Below, piece by piece: positions 31,227 to 41,469 of a stretch of DNA of 64,000 nucleotides. The stretch's first letter is position 1. The number at the start of each line of letters is the position of its first letter. Origin of the DNA: Simmondsia chinensis (taxonomy: Eukaryota; Streptophyta; Magnoliopsida; Caryophyllales; Simmondsiaceae). The position numbers were made by a program, and so were the translations under genes. The notes beneath the pieces are model-generated. The model ran no database searches. It saw nothing but the letters and a program-made list of their open reading frames with translations, and was not told where the DNA came from. Location: assembly GCA_018398585.1 (NCBI GenBank), contig JAGTTD010000016.1, positions 24,227,212 through 24,291,211 on the forward strand, in the 5' to 3' direction.

Positions 31227-33647
31227 CTAACTACCGCCTGCACCTCCTCGAGAACGGATGATGTCCTGGCAGAGCTGGTCTACCACCCGCTGAAGGGCCT
31301 CTCTACTAAGCTGAGGATAAAGGCGTGATAAGCGTCGAGCGAGGGTGGATAGGCCTGAGGCGAAGCCCTCCCAGTAATGGGCGCTCGTCAAGGAACGGAA
31401 CTCGGGGCTCTCTTTAAAGCGAGAGACCGCCTCCGCAGCCTTGGTCTGAGCATGCTGAGCTTTGATTAGGATTTCCTCTGAATGTGCTCGTTGAGAAGAC
31501 AACTCCTCCCTCAATCTTTGGGCCTCAGCATCCGACACTTCGTTCTCCCTTCTCATCCTTGCCGCGAGCTCGGCTTGTTCCAGTTTTTCCCTTTCGGTTC
31601 TCTCGGACGTCTCTATCGCCTTCCTTTTCTCTTCTCGTAATAGAAACAATTCCTGCGCGATAGCTTCTTGCTCGCGAAGCCACCCCGGGACCATGGCAGC
31701 AGAAAGGGAACTAACCTGAAAGGCAAAACACCAAAGCATGTGGTTAATATAATAATAGCTTAAAAGTATAACATATAACTTTTACCTTGGCAACGTAATC
31801 GGCTGCCGTGTCCCGGGTCACGACCTGAGGACCCCCAGACGGAAGAGCAGGCGAAACCACACGTTGGATGTCATTGAGGAGATGGTAAGGAGAGGGACAA
31901 GTAGAACACTCAGGCGTTGCTCCGTCGTCAGTAGAAGCTCTGTCTTCCCTAGGGATCTCCCCTTGTGGCTCAGGAGGGACGTCAGCCGGGGTCCCCGGAG
32001 CTGATGAATCGACATGGAAGGAGGGGAGAAGACTGTCCTCTACCTGTATGCCGGGACGGATATCCGCCACTATCTCCTGCAGCAATTCTGGCGGCTGAGG
32101 CGAGGTCCTGGTAGAACCTCCTCTCTAGGGTGGGGACACTAACCCTGCTGTCTCTACTAAGGGCGACTCTGGCACCTCGACCGACACCTCTAAGGGCCCT
32201 CTCCCTTCCTCCCTTCCTTCGGGCGGCGGACCCACCTCTATCCCTTGCAGAGGGGAGCCTGACGGTATGACGGGAGGAGTTTTAGCCACGGTAGTCCCAG
32301 GTGCAGCCACGGTAACAATTGGCGTAGTCCTAGATTCCCCTTCCTCAACGACCTCGGTTATCTAAACCGCCTCAGAACGGGGTACGGATGATATTCCCCC
32401 ATCACCTTACTGAGATACAGAGGTAGGTGGTCCCCTACCACTTGAAGGTAAAGAAGATCTCTCAGCAGCGGGAGACGCCTGCACTATAGGCGTCTCAAGA
32501 GCGACCCCGGATGGAGGAGGCACATCCAAGCCACCGCCTGGTGTAGGAGCATCTGCTCGGGACTTCTTTGACCGAGTGACCTTCTTGGGAGGTCCTTGTC
32601 CTTCTTCGGTGACCATCCTCTTACCCTTTTTAGTGGCTCTTTCACCCTTACTCTCCTCCTTCTCTCTCCTCTTCCTCTGTCCCTCACGACAGGATTTGGT
32701 GAAGGCCACGATGTCTATATCGGCCTCTGATCCTAAAAAGAAATAGTTAAGCAGCCAAGGTAAAATTATTAAATCACAAATAACTATAATAAAAACTTAG
32801 CTGTACCAAAGAATAACTCACCACTAACTAGTCGGGCACACAAGCCTGCTTGGATCAACACTTTCTCCTGGCATAATACCTCCTTGGTAGCCAGGTACCG
32901 CGATCCTAAATCCCTTTCAAAATACCAAACCACCTCTCTATCTAAGGCAGACAATTCATCCTCTGAGGGGATACTGCACTTATTCAATGAGGTCCAATAA
33001 TGAGGGATGCCTAAAGGACTAGGAGGTCGGACCCAAACAAACCTATTTTGCCAAAAATTTACCTTCGAAGGATTAAGCTCCACAAACTTAATCCCACTTT
33101 TTCCCTCGAAACTAACAACACCCTTAGCTTGTTTGGCCCTAAACAAATAATCAAAGCTACGAGTGGAAGGGGTCAGACTGGCCACATGGCAAGTAAGGAG
33201 GTAGCCGTAAATATTACGAATACCGTTGGGGGTGACCTGACTAGGACACACAGAATATTGCCTAAAAACCCACTCCAGGATAGGCGGCAAGGGGAAGCGT
33301 AAGCCAGCCTCCAAAGCATCTACGCTAACGACAAATAATTCGAGGGAGCGAGGGTATAAAATGTTGTCGCTCTCTCGGGGGCCGATAACTTCGTAACCAT
33401 TTGGAAAAAAATAGTTTTCACAAAATTTCCTCATCCCTTCTACCGTGGCCAATGACGATACGAGGTTTCCCAGGGGAAGAGCAGCGGCTGTATCGGGACA
33501 CTGAGCACGCACGGCCATTTCCTTAGGTGACGTCGGCGATGAGGGGGCCAGTTGAGATAACGGCTCCACCATCAGTCCCTCATCCAAAGACCCTCCTCCA
33601 GCACGGTCTGAACGTCCAGGTCCCTTCTGCGCATGTTTTGGAGCCAT
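31227..33647 (-). pseudogene. Antisense spliced ORF of the Tat element (putative gypsy-type transposon domain plus coiled coil)
   Basis: Three exons on the minus strand: 33647-32822, 32732-31786 and 31715-31227. The introns (89 and 70 bp) have GT...AG borders and keep the frame, for a protein of about 753 residues. Exon 1 contains LRFPLPPILEWVFRQYSVC, then P-QVTPNGIRNIYGYL, LFRAKQ and NRFVWVRP. This is the plant domain usually labelled putative gypsy type transposon. Exon 2 is Pro/Ser/Lys-rich and disordered. Exon 3 is a long charged coiled coil (AQELFLLREEKRKAIETSER onward). Three in-frame stops in exon 2 (near 32408, 32361 and 32126) disable this copy. Antisense ORFs of this kind are known in Tat elements; their function is unknown. 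Confidence 0.8.
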
Positions 33648-33812
33648 TTAACTAATTCCCAAAATATAAGGAGAAATTAGAAAGGGATCTTACCCTAAAA
33701 AATAGTAGACTGACCACCGGAGCTTCCCGAGGGTAAGACGCGGGCGCTGGTGTCCGGTGAGGTAGGAGCCGCCTGAGGATCAGGGCAACACATGGAGGGG
33801 GAGAATCCCTGG

Positions 33813-33947
33813 TCATAACACGCCCCCCACCTCACCTGGGCAGACGGCAGGATGGCCGGCGAGAATCGCGGCAAGTTCATTTATAAGCTGGGGGCTCAGT
33901 TCGAAGACCCCATCGAGTTCATCAATGGGAACCCCAAGTTCCTCCAT
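33813..33947 (-). CDS. Small ORF upstream of the antisense gene (44 aa, uncertain)
   Basis: It starts at an ATG (33947) and encodes an acidic leucine-rich peptide (MEELGVPIDELDGVFELSPQ and on) with a GTGAG donor-like site near its end. It may be an upstream ORF or first exon of the antisense transcript. No homology was recognised. Confidence 0.25.
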   Translation of the reverse strand: MEELGVPIDELDGVFELSPQLINELAAILAGHPAVCPGEVGGVL

Positions 33948-34319
33948 GGGGTCCTTAGGATCAGCCAAGGAAGCCCCAACAAGTAAGCTTCCCCTTTTTT
34001 TTTGTTTTTTTAAAAAAAAAGAGAGAAAAAAGGGCGAAAGGCAAACAGGGGAAAAAACCCAAAAAACGCTTCAAAAATCCATAAAAGCAAAAGCAAAATA
34101 CCTTTTAATTGTCACAAAAATGAGTATGGGTGATGGGCGAAAAGGAATCAGGTGAAATTCGCTGAAGCAAGACCGGTTATGCAGAGAAATTGAAGAGAAA
34201 AGAAGTTAGGGTTTATCGGGTGGATTATAAGAAGGAAAGGGGTTTTAAGGAGAAAGGGAATAAAAGGGGCGTGAGGAGAGAGAAAGCACCACGTGAGGGG
34301 TCCCCTTTAGGTTCCATAA

Positions 34320-35277
34320 GTACACGGAGGGGGCGGTTACCCTTCACCTAAAGTGAAGGAACCGCCTGGCTTTCACCTAATGTGAAGGCCTTGGTATGCT
34401 AAGTCCCTTGAACAATGGGTGCTTGGTCTTCTTGCTCAAATGGACGTAAGGGAGCAAGAAAAGGTGGAGCGGTCATCCTTCACCTAAAGTGAAGGAAACG
34501 CCTGGCTTTCACCTAATGTGAAGGCCTTGGTATGTTAAGTCCCTTGAACAATGGGGGCACGGTCTTCTTGCTCAAATGGAAGTAAGAGAGCAAGAAGAGG
34601 TGGGGCGGTTACCCTTCACCTAAAGTGAAGGAACCGCCTGGCTTTCACCTAATATGAAGGCCTTGGTATGCTAAATCCCTTGAATAATGGGGGCTTGGTC
34701 TTCTTGCTCAAATGGACGTAAGGGAGCAAGAAGAGGTGGGGCGGTTACCCTTCACCTAAAGTGAAGGAACCGTCTGGCTTTCACCTAATGTGAAGGCTTT
34801 GGTATACTAAGTCCCTTGAACAATGGGGACTTGGTCTTCTTGCTCAAATGGAAGTAAGGGAGCAAGAAGAGGGGGGGGCGGTTACCCTTCACCTAAAGTG
34901 AAGATACCGCCTGGCTTTCAATTAATGTGAAGGCTTTGGTATACTAAGTCCCTTGAACAATGGGGGCTCAGTCTTCTTGTTCAAATGGAAGTAAGAGAGC
35001 AAGAAGAGATGGGGCGGTTACCCTTCACCTAAAGTGAAGGAACTGCCTGGCTTTCACCTAATGTGAAGGCCTTGGTATGCTAAGTCCCTTGAACAATGGG
35101 GGCTTGGTCTTCTTGCTCAAATGGACGTAAGGAAGCAAGAAAAGGTGGGGCGGTTACCCTTCACCTAAAGTGAAGGAACCGCCTGGCTTTCACCTAATGA
35201 GAAGGCTTTGGTATACTAAGTCCCTTGAACAATGGGGGCTTGGTCTTCTTGCTCAAATGGAAGTAAGGGAGCAAGAA

Positions 35278-35330
<53 letters not shown>

Positions 35331-36200
35331 GGTTACCCTTCACCTAAAGTGAAGATACCGCCTGGCTTTCACCTAATGTGAAGGCTTTGGTATACTAAGT
35401 CCCTTGAACAACGGGGGCTTGGTCTTCTTGCTCAAATGGATGTAAGGGAGCAAGAAGAGGTGGGGCGGTTACCCTTCACCTAAAGTGAAGGAACCGCCTG
35501 GCTTTCACCTAATGTGAAGGCTTTGGTATACTAAGTCTCTTGAACAATGGGGGCTTGGTCTTCTTGCTCAAATGGAAGTAAGGGAGCAAGAAGAGGTGGG
35601 GCGGTTACCCTTCACCTAAAGTGCAGGAACCGCCTGGCTTTCACCTAATGTGAAGGCTTTGGTATACTAAGTCCCTTGAACAATGGGGGCTTGGTCTTCT
35701 TGCTCAAATGGAAGTAAGACAGCAAGAAGAGGTGGGGTGGTTACCCTTCACCTAAAGTGAAGGAACCGCCTGGCTTTCACCTAATGTGAAGGCCTTGGTA
35801 TGCTAAGTCCCTTGAACAATGGGGGCTTGGTCTTCTTGGTCAAATGGACGTAAGGGAGCAAGAAGAGGTGGGGCGGTTACCCTTCACCTAAAGTGAAGGA
35901 ACCGCTTAGCTTTCACCTAATGTGAAGGCTTTGGTATACTAAGTCCCTCGAACAATGGGGGCTTGGTCTTCTTGCTCAAATGGAAGTAAGGGAGCAAGAA
36001 GAGGGGGGGGCGGTTACCCTTCACCTAAAGTGAAGATACCGCCTGGCTTTCACCTAATGTGAAGGCTTTAGTATGCTAAGTCCCTTGAACAATGGGGGCT
36101 TGGTCTTCTTGCTCAAATGGACGTAAGGGAGCAAGAAGAGGTGGGGCGGTCATCCTTCACCTAAAGTGAAGGAACCGCCTGGCTTTCACCTAATGTAAAG
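34320..36200. repeat. 136-bp tandem array, about 14 copies, each with two short hairpins
   Basis: Copies of CCTTCACCTAAAGTGAAGG begin near 34341, 34477, 34613 and 34749, then about every 136 bp to 36153. Each unit has two near-identical palindromic words, CTTCACCTAAAGTGAAG and TTTCACCTAATGTGAAGG. Each also has a CAAGAAGA...TCTTCTTG pair (TCTTCTTGCTCAAATGGA, GGGAGCAAGAAGAGG). One unit has expanded to 50 consecutive G. Confidence 0.95.
35280..35329 (+). repeat. Run of 50 G within the 136-bp array
   Basis: Sister units read GAGGTGGGGCGG or GAGGGGGGGGCGG at this place. The long run is probably slippage of the all-G variant, or a sequencing/assembly artefact. Confidence 0.9.
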
Positions 36201-36204
36201 AACA

Positions 36205-37100
36205 TGCAGGCGGTAAACTCTCACCGGTTTGAGAGCCCGCTGTTTCTTGGCCCCATCTAACACGGGGGCGGTTGTATGTCCCATCTAACATCAGGGACGG
36301 GCCGTAAACTCTCATTGGTTTGAGAGGCTGCGGTTTTTTGGCCCATCTAACACAGGGGCGATTGTATGTCCCATCTAACATCAGGGACGGGTGGTAAACT
36401 CTCACTGATTTGAGAGCCCGCAGTTTTTTGGCGCATCTAACACGGGGGCAGTTATGTGTCCCATCTAACATCAGGGACGGGCAGTAAACTCTCACCGGTT
36501 TGAGAGCCCGCGGTTTTTTGGCCCATCTAACACGGGGGCGGTTGTATGTCCCATAAAACATCAGGGACGGGCGGTAAACTCTCATCGGTTTGAGAGCCTG
36601 CGGTTTTTGGCCCATCTAATACGGGGGCGGTTGTATGTCCCATCTAACATCAGGGACGGGCCGTAAACTCTCATCGGTTTGAGAGCCCGTGGTTTCTTGG
36701 CCCCATCTAACACGGGGGCGGTTGTATGTCCCATCTAACATCAGGGACGGGCGGTAAACTCTCACCGGTTTAAGAGCCCGCGGTTTCTTGGCCCATCTAA
36801 CACGGGGGCGGTTGTATGTCCCATCTAACATCAGGGACGGGCGGTAAACTCTCACTGATTTGAGAGCCCGCGGTTTTTTGGCCCATCTAACACGGGGGCA
36901 GTTATGTGTCCCATCTAACATCAGGGACGGGCGGTAAACTCTCACCGGTTTGAGAGCCCGCGGTTTTTTGGCCCATCTAACACGGGGGCAATTATGTGTC
37001 CCATCTAAAATCAGGGACGGGCGGTAACCTCTCACCAGTTTGAGAGCCCGCGGTTTTTGCCCCATCTAACACCAGGACAGTTGTTTACATCTCAGCCAGA
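36205..37100. repeat. 90-bp tandem array, about 10 copies
   Basis: Units carry GGTAAACTCTCACCGGTTTG, AGAGCCCGCGGTTTTTTGG, CCCATCTAACACGGGGGCGG and CCATCTAACATCAGGGACGG. Starts are near 36213, 36304, 36394, 36484 and so on. Each holds a CTCTCA...TGAGAG inverted pair. Since 90 is divisible by 3, two antisense ORFs (36190-36615, 36616-37065) read through as 30-residue repeats. Confidence 0.95.
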
Positions 37101-37203
37101 GGGGAGCCGGTAATAAGCCCACTCAAATATAAGCAAGTACAACAGAGTAGTAAGCCTTCGCAGGAATACTGATAATTATACATGACAAGAGTATCCATAC
37201 ATA

Positions 37204-38456
37204 TTACAACAAAACTTCATTACACCGAGTTTCCGATAATACAACCACTTCGCCAAAAGTAATGTACAATAAAGACTTAAAACACCCTCCTACCATTACC
37301 ACTACATACCCAAACGGGGGATGAAGAATCATGGGATCATTCCCACAACGAAACAAAGAGCTCGAATATGGAAACAGCTGGGTATGGTATTCCCCCTGGT
37401 AGTGTCCCAAGAAGACCGGACGGCCACGATGGTCTCCGCGAATGGCGCACTGGAACACCTGATTGCGTGCGGTAAACGTCAGGTGTTCTTTTGACACAGC
37501 AAAGCTTGTAATAGCTGGATCCCATCTACCTCCAGACCAAGGCAGCCGAACGAATAACCGCTCCCGCCTGATCCAAGAAGAAGGATCTTCCACATTAGTC
37601 AACGTCCAGATGGTAAACACTGGACCCCGGAGCGTTATCAGGCATAGTGAAGGGGGCCCTATGGTCACCTCCCACCACCTCGAAGTCTTTGCATCGCGGC
37701 TCGAGAACAGGTTATCCCAAACCACTCCCGGAAGGGTCATATTATGAACAGCCCCTGTCTCGGTATTCCAACGAACTACGTATGGGCGGTTATTGCTACT
37801 GTCAATATAATGGCCCCAGTCGGACAAAAAGAAAAGCTTCCCTTGCAAACAAACATGGTCCATAAGAAAAACTTTTCGGGGACCTACATCTAGGCTTCCC
37901 CAGAAATTCCAATCGCCTTGCCAATAATACACCTGGTACGCGGTAGGCCAAAAGCCGTGGCAGGGGTAGGGAAAGTCCATTATCATAAGGAAAAGGTAGA
38001 ACCCGAACCCAGAAGTAGAGTCGAAACACCCAAACACTAGGTTTAAAGGGGCATCCAGACAGCTAGTCAAAATACCGTCAGGCAACGCCACCAACTGACG
38101 TATGCCCAAGGCAGGGTTACACACGAACAACTTGGAGAGATTATAGTCTCGGTACAATATCAAACCACCCTGAACACCGAGAACTCTAATATTGTCCGTC
38201 AGCACCTCTGTTACCTCTGGCGGCATAACTGGAGAAAAGTCCCCGGCAGAGGAAAAGGCCCCGGATTATCACTAGAAAACTCGCTTTCTGGTTTTAACAA
38301 GACCCCATCAACATTACGTTCTAGAGCGCGGAAAAACTGTTTCTTAACAAAATCATCGTCAGTAAGTAAACCATAAAATTCAGCAGAGGCGCAGCAAAAC
38401 CTTAAAAGAGATTTGGCAGGAAGCCAAGATAACATTTCACGAGTTACGTCCTCCAT
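37204..38456 (-). pseudogene. F-box protein gene with FBA-type domain, inside the Tat element and antisense to it
   Basis: The ATG is at 38456. The first frame gives an F-box: MEDVTREMLSWLPAKSLLRF, CCASAEFYGLL, then FVKKQFF. A frame change near 38259-38263 leads into the second frame, open to 37204. That frame has the layout of an F-box-associated domain: GLILYRD, LFVCNPALGIRQLVALPDG, QGKLFFLSDWG, WNTETG, FTIWTL, and WIRRERL. Such proteins are substrate receptors of SCF ubiquitin ligases. A TATAAATA box lies 73 bp upstream (38529-38536, minus). It lies between the tandem array and the polypurine tract, so it is part of the element. The frame change makes this copy a likely pseudogene unless the region is spliced. 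Confidence 0.85.
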
Positions 38457-38528
38457 AATCAACTCTCAAGATACCAATTGGAGAATGAAAGGGACAAGGA
38501 ATACCCAAAGGGTGAGAGTATGAGGGGG

Positions 38529-38536
38529 TATTTATA
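38529..38536 (-). promoter_or_regulatory. TATA box of the antisense F-box gene
   Basis: TATAAATA on the minus strand, 73 bp before the F-box ATG and within 60 bp of the 3' LTR. Confidence 0.5.
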
Positions 38537-38565
38537 CACTTTGAAGTCAAAGAAACTTTGACCTC

Positions 38566-38581
38566 AAAGTGGGGGGCTAAC
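38566..38581 (+). promoter_or_regulatory. Polypurine tract before the 3' LTR
   Basis: AAAGTGGGGGGCTAAC immediately precedes TGATAAATGC. This is the expected site for plus-strand priming. Confidence 0.65.
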
Positions 38582-38892
38582 TGATAAATGCAAAAGTGAC
38601 CACCAGGCGGTACAGGGCCCAGGAGCCACTACCGCCTCCCAGCATGACCGCCACTAGGCGACACAGGTCCTAGGAGCCATTGCCGCCTCCTTGAACCCCC
38701 CACCTAAATAAACCTCACCTCTAGAAATCACCAATGCCCCCACTAGCTAAAGGGGCCAGGCGGTACCCAACCCCCATTACTTGCTACCCAAGCATACATT
38801 CCCCTATAAATAAGGGAAGGGACCTCACAAGAAAGACAAGAAACTTGAGCCTCGTTCCACCCTCAAGAACTCAACCAAAAAATCCCGAAACA
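38582..38892 (+). repeat. 3' LTR of the Tat element
   Basis: The same 311 bp as the 5' LTR with nine substitutions. It is preceded by a purine-rich tract, AAAGTGGGGGGC, ending about 4 bp before it. Confidence 0.92.
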
Positions 38893-38929
38893 ATAATGAA
38901 CCAAATTCTTACCTACATCTGTGCTTTGA

Positions 38930-39032
38930 CTATCTACGGGATAGTACTATGCAGTGATAAGGCTGCATAGATTTTACCCTCCCTAAATTTTACCTTAGGA
39001 CGAGCCTCTTTAAAACACTGGGTTGTTGTTGT
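38930..39032 (+). mobile_element. Truncated TS-like SINE beside the Tat 3' LTR
   Basis: AAGGCTGCATAGATTTTACC, CCTTAGGACGAGCCTCTTT, then ACACTGGGTTGTTGTTGT. The flanks ATCTGTGCTTTGA (38917-38929) and ATCTGTGCTTGA (39033-39044) form the TSD. Confidence 0.75.
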
Positions 39033-39044
39033 ATCTGTGCTTGA

Positions 39045-39977
39045 TAATTTTACTTAATTCTAGGACATTTTTTCTAAAACCTTTTTTTACAATTTTACTA
39101 TTAAACCTAGGTTTTATTGAATGAAAAAAACAATAAAATCTGTGATTTAAAATAGTTTGAGCTCAGTTTGAATCCCCCTTTTTTTTTGGTCGCAAGCTTA
39201 GTTTGAGTTCAATCCAATAAGAAAATATCTATGATTAAAAAAAGTATAATGAAATCATATCATAATCGAACAATCTAAGAAAAATCAACTCATTTCTAAA
39301 TTTGTTTATGTTTGAATATTCAGTCTTATGTTTAATTTTCAGAAATTGTATGTTAGAAGATTTAATGAAAAAAAAAAAGGTTTTTGCTCAATGGCTCTTT
39401 GTTTTGACGGTAAAGAGAGAACAATGCATGTTATTGATAGACTGTGTTGCATGGAGCACCAGCATTTACAATCCTCTCAACCTTTTGAAGCTATTCCCCT
39501 TTCAATTCTTCCTCGGGCCTATCAAAGATAACCTGTAGTTGCCACCAGATCTTTGGCCAAATTGTCTTGTCCATTATAATGGTCCTAATACGTCATGAAC
39601 ACTTGAACTCCTCGTAGATCACTTTAATAACTACCAGATTATCTTCCTCGATGTGAATTCTGTGGAAATCCATAATGATACTAGGGCTTTGACCACCATA
39701 ATTGAAGCGATGCCAAGGCCTTGACATGCAGATTCCAAGTAATTTTATATAATGAACTCACATGCCTCTTTGTCTTACCTCCTAGACCCATCAAAGTCCA
39801 TTTTTAACTAACGAGTGTCCAGTGATATCCATTGCGCATATTCATGTTGTTTACCTACATGCTTACATCCCTAAGGAAAAGTATAGTCCTAATTCATGTG
39901 TATATCCCGGCTTGTAGCCTACTATTGCCTATCATCCGCCACCACCTGCCACCACTTGTCACCCCAACCCCTAGCCC
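39045..39977. other. Intergenic DNA, no gene seen
   Basis: Non-coding. The 60-80-codon ORFs near 39302-39538 have no recognisable domain. A CCACC-rich degenerate stretch occupies 39920-39977. Confidence 0.4.
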
Positions 39978-40354
39978 CATTACAACAAAATAGGGTCATT
40001 GCAATGCCAAATTTTAGTTCTACTTACGTTTAAAAGCATCCTTGGCAACCCTAGCAACACATATACTATTGTTGTTGTTGGCTGTGTAGCTAAGGCTATA
40101 GTGACACTTTCTAGTAGTATTAGTACTGGGATAAATAAACATCCTTAGATTGTGGGACTTATTTTGTTTGGACCTAGGTTTAACAATTATAAGGGCTCAA
40201 GTTCAAGTAAATAGTTATAATAAATAACATTTAGCAAAAATATATCAAGAAATATGTTGATATAGCTATTTTAAACATTTTATTCTTTAACATTCTACAC
40301 GTAATTGAAAGTGTCCCTAGCTAGGTGCAACTATTGCCCTATTTTGTTGTAGCG
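39978..40354. mobile_element. Possible CACTA-like MITE
   Basis: Inverted ends CATTACAACAAAATAGGG and CCCTATTTTGTTGTAGCG, plus internal inverted GTGACACTTTC/GAAAGTGTC blocks, suggest a CACTA-type non-autonomous element of 377 bp. It interrupts a CCACC/CTGCC-rich degenerate repeat. No matching 3-bp TSD was found, so this is tentative. Confidence 0.45.
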
Positions 40355-40765
40355 TTGCTGCCCACCTGCTGCCCCTAGCTACAACCTGTTCCCCATTACT
40401 GCCCACTACCTGTCACCACTTGTAGCCCGTCACCGCCTGCTACTACCTAAAGCCTGTTGCCCTTCACCCACCGCCCCCTGCCTGCAACCCGTTTCCTGCC
40501 ACCTCGTTCCCACTTGCCATGTAGCTTGTGGTTGCCCTCCCTCTACCCGTCGCAATCCACATTTTTTGTAGCCCTTTTCTCTTCTTTCATAACTCTTTGT
40601 TAAATACTAGTATTACTTGTCGAAAACTAAAATCTATTTGTTAAAAAGTAAAAACTAAAAACCAAGAAAAAGAAAACAAAGCCGAATAGGCCCTTAACTA
40701 TTTTTACTTAGATAAATAGGAATCTTATTCTCAGTGGTAAACAAGTTTCTGGATTTAATTAATAA
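40355..40765. other. CTGCC-rich degenerate repeat and spacer
   Basis: Positions 40360-40560 hold diverged CCTGCTACCACC-like words matching the left flank of the possible MITE. The rest is AT-rich. No gene. Confidence 0.4.
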
Positions 40766-41402
40766 TGTGCGGATAAATCTGGAATAAACTGATATACTTT
40801 GATACCAATTTGTTAGCGAAATCTTGATGCGGAAGCGTAAACCCTAATCACTGATTCGATTCAAATAATATGACTCGCACAAACGAGAAGTAAACAAATA
40901 TATGGAGAAAGAAAGAACAAATACGAACACACAATATTTACATGGAAACCCCTCTACAATCGAGAGGGGAGAAAAAACCACGGGCGGGGATGGAGATTCT
41001 TTATTGATACTTGAACGGAAGAATTACAACGACACTTCCTCTAAACGAGATCTATGAAAAAATTACAATCACTTTCTCTAAACTCTCGTAGCAATCAAAA
41101 TTTGAATTAGAGGAATTACAAAATCACCTCTCTCTCTCAATGGCGGCGCCTCACTCTTTTGATTGGATGATTAATGACGTAAACCCTGCGTCCTAATTTA
41201 CAAACCCGTGTCTGGGAGGTCCCAATCGATCAGGAAACACCCGATCTATCGGAACCAGCCGATCGATCGGCCCTCTTACGGCCCAAAAATCCCGAAACTT
41301 TTCTTAAATCACCCGATCGATCGGGCTTCCCTCCCGATCGATCGGTGATCTCACGGCAACGCCATAAACTTAAAACAAGTAATTTGAGACATAAACCTAA
41401 CA
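40766..41402 (-). repeat. 3' LTR of the deleted copia element
   Basis: 637 bp. At 41221-41346 it carries five CCGATCGATCGG-type palindromes, two of them decayed. Confidence 0.88.
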
Positions 41403-41469
41403 AATCTCCACTTTGGCTCAAATTACATACATAAAAGAATTTCCTCCACCTTCTCCACTAAACACCCCA

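Larger units (their letters stand above)
25346..38892 (+). mobile_element. 13.5-kb Ty3/gypsy retrotransposon of the Tat lineage
   Basis: Two 311-bp LTRs (25346-25656, 38582-38892) differ at 9 positions by my count (about 3%). The flanks GTAAT and ATAAT match at 4 of 5 positions. Order inside: gag, protease, RT, RNase H, a second archaeal-type RNase H, integrase without a chromodomain; then a spliced antisense ORF, two tandem arrays and an antisense F-box ORF. A second RNase H, antisense extra ORFs and 3' tandem repeats are hallmarks of Tat/Ogre-type elements. pol has several stops and a frameshift, so this copy cannot move by itself. Confidence 0.92.

Noticed and set aside
31037..31328. Gly-, Pro- and Phe-rich ORFs
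   Set aside because: They are translations of the C and A homopolymer runs.
35170..35352. 60-codon ORF with a poly-Gly tail
   Set aside because: It arises from the G50 run in the tandem array.
34320..36200. CRISPR-like array of evenly spaced repeats
   Set aside because: The whole 136-bp unit is repeated with no unique spacers, there are no cas genes, and the context is a plant retrotransposon.
36190..37065. Two antisense ORFs as a 30-residue repeat protein gene
   Set aside because: The frame is open because the repeat unit is 90 bp, and there is no start context or known domain. Kept only as a low-interest finding.
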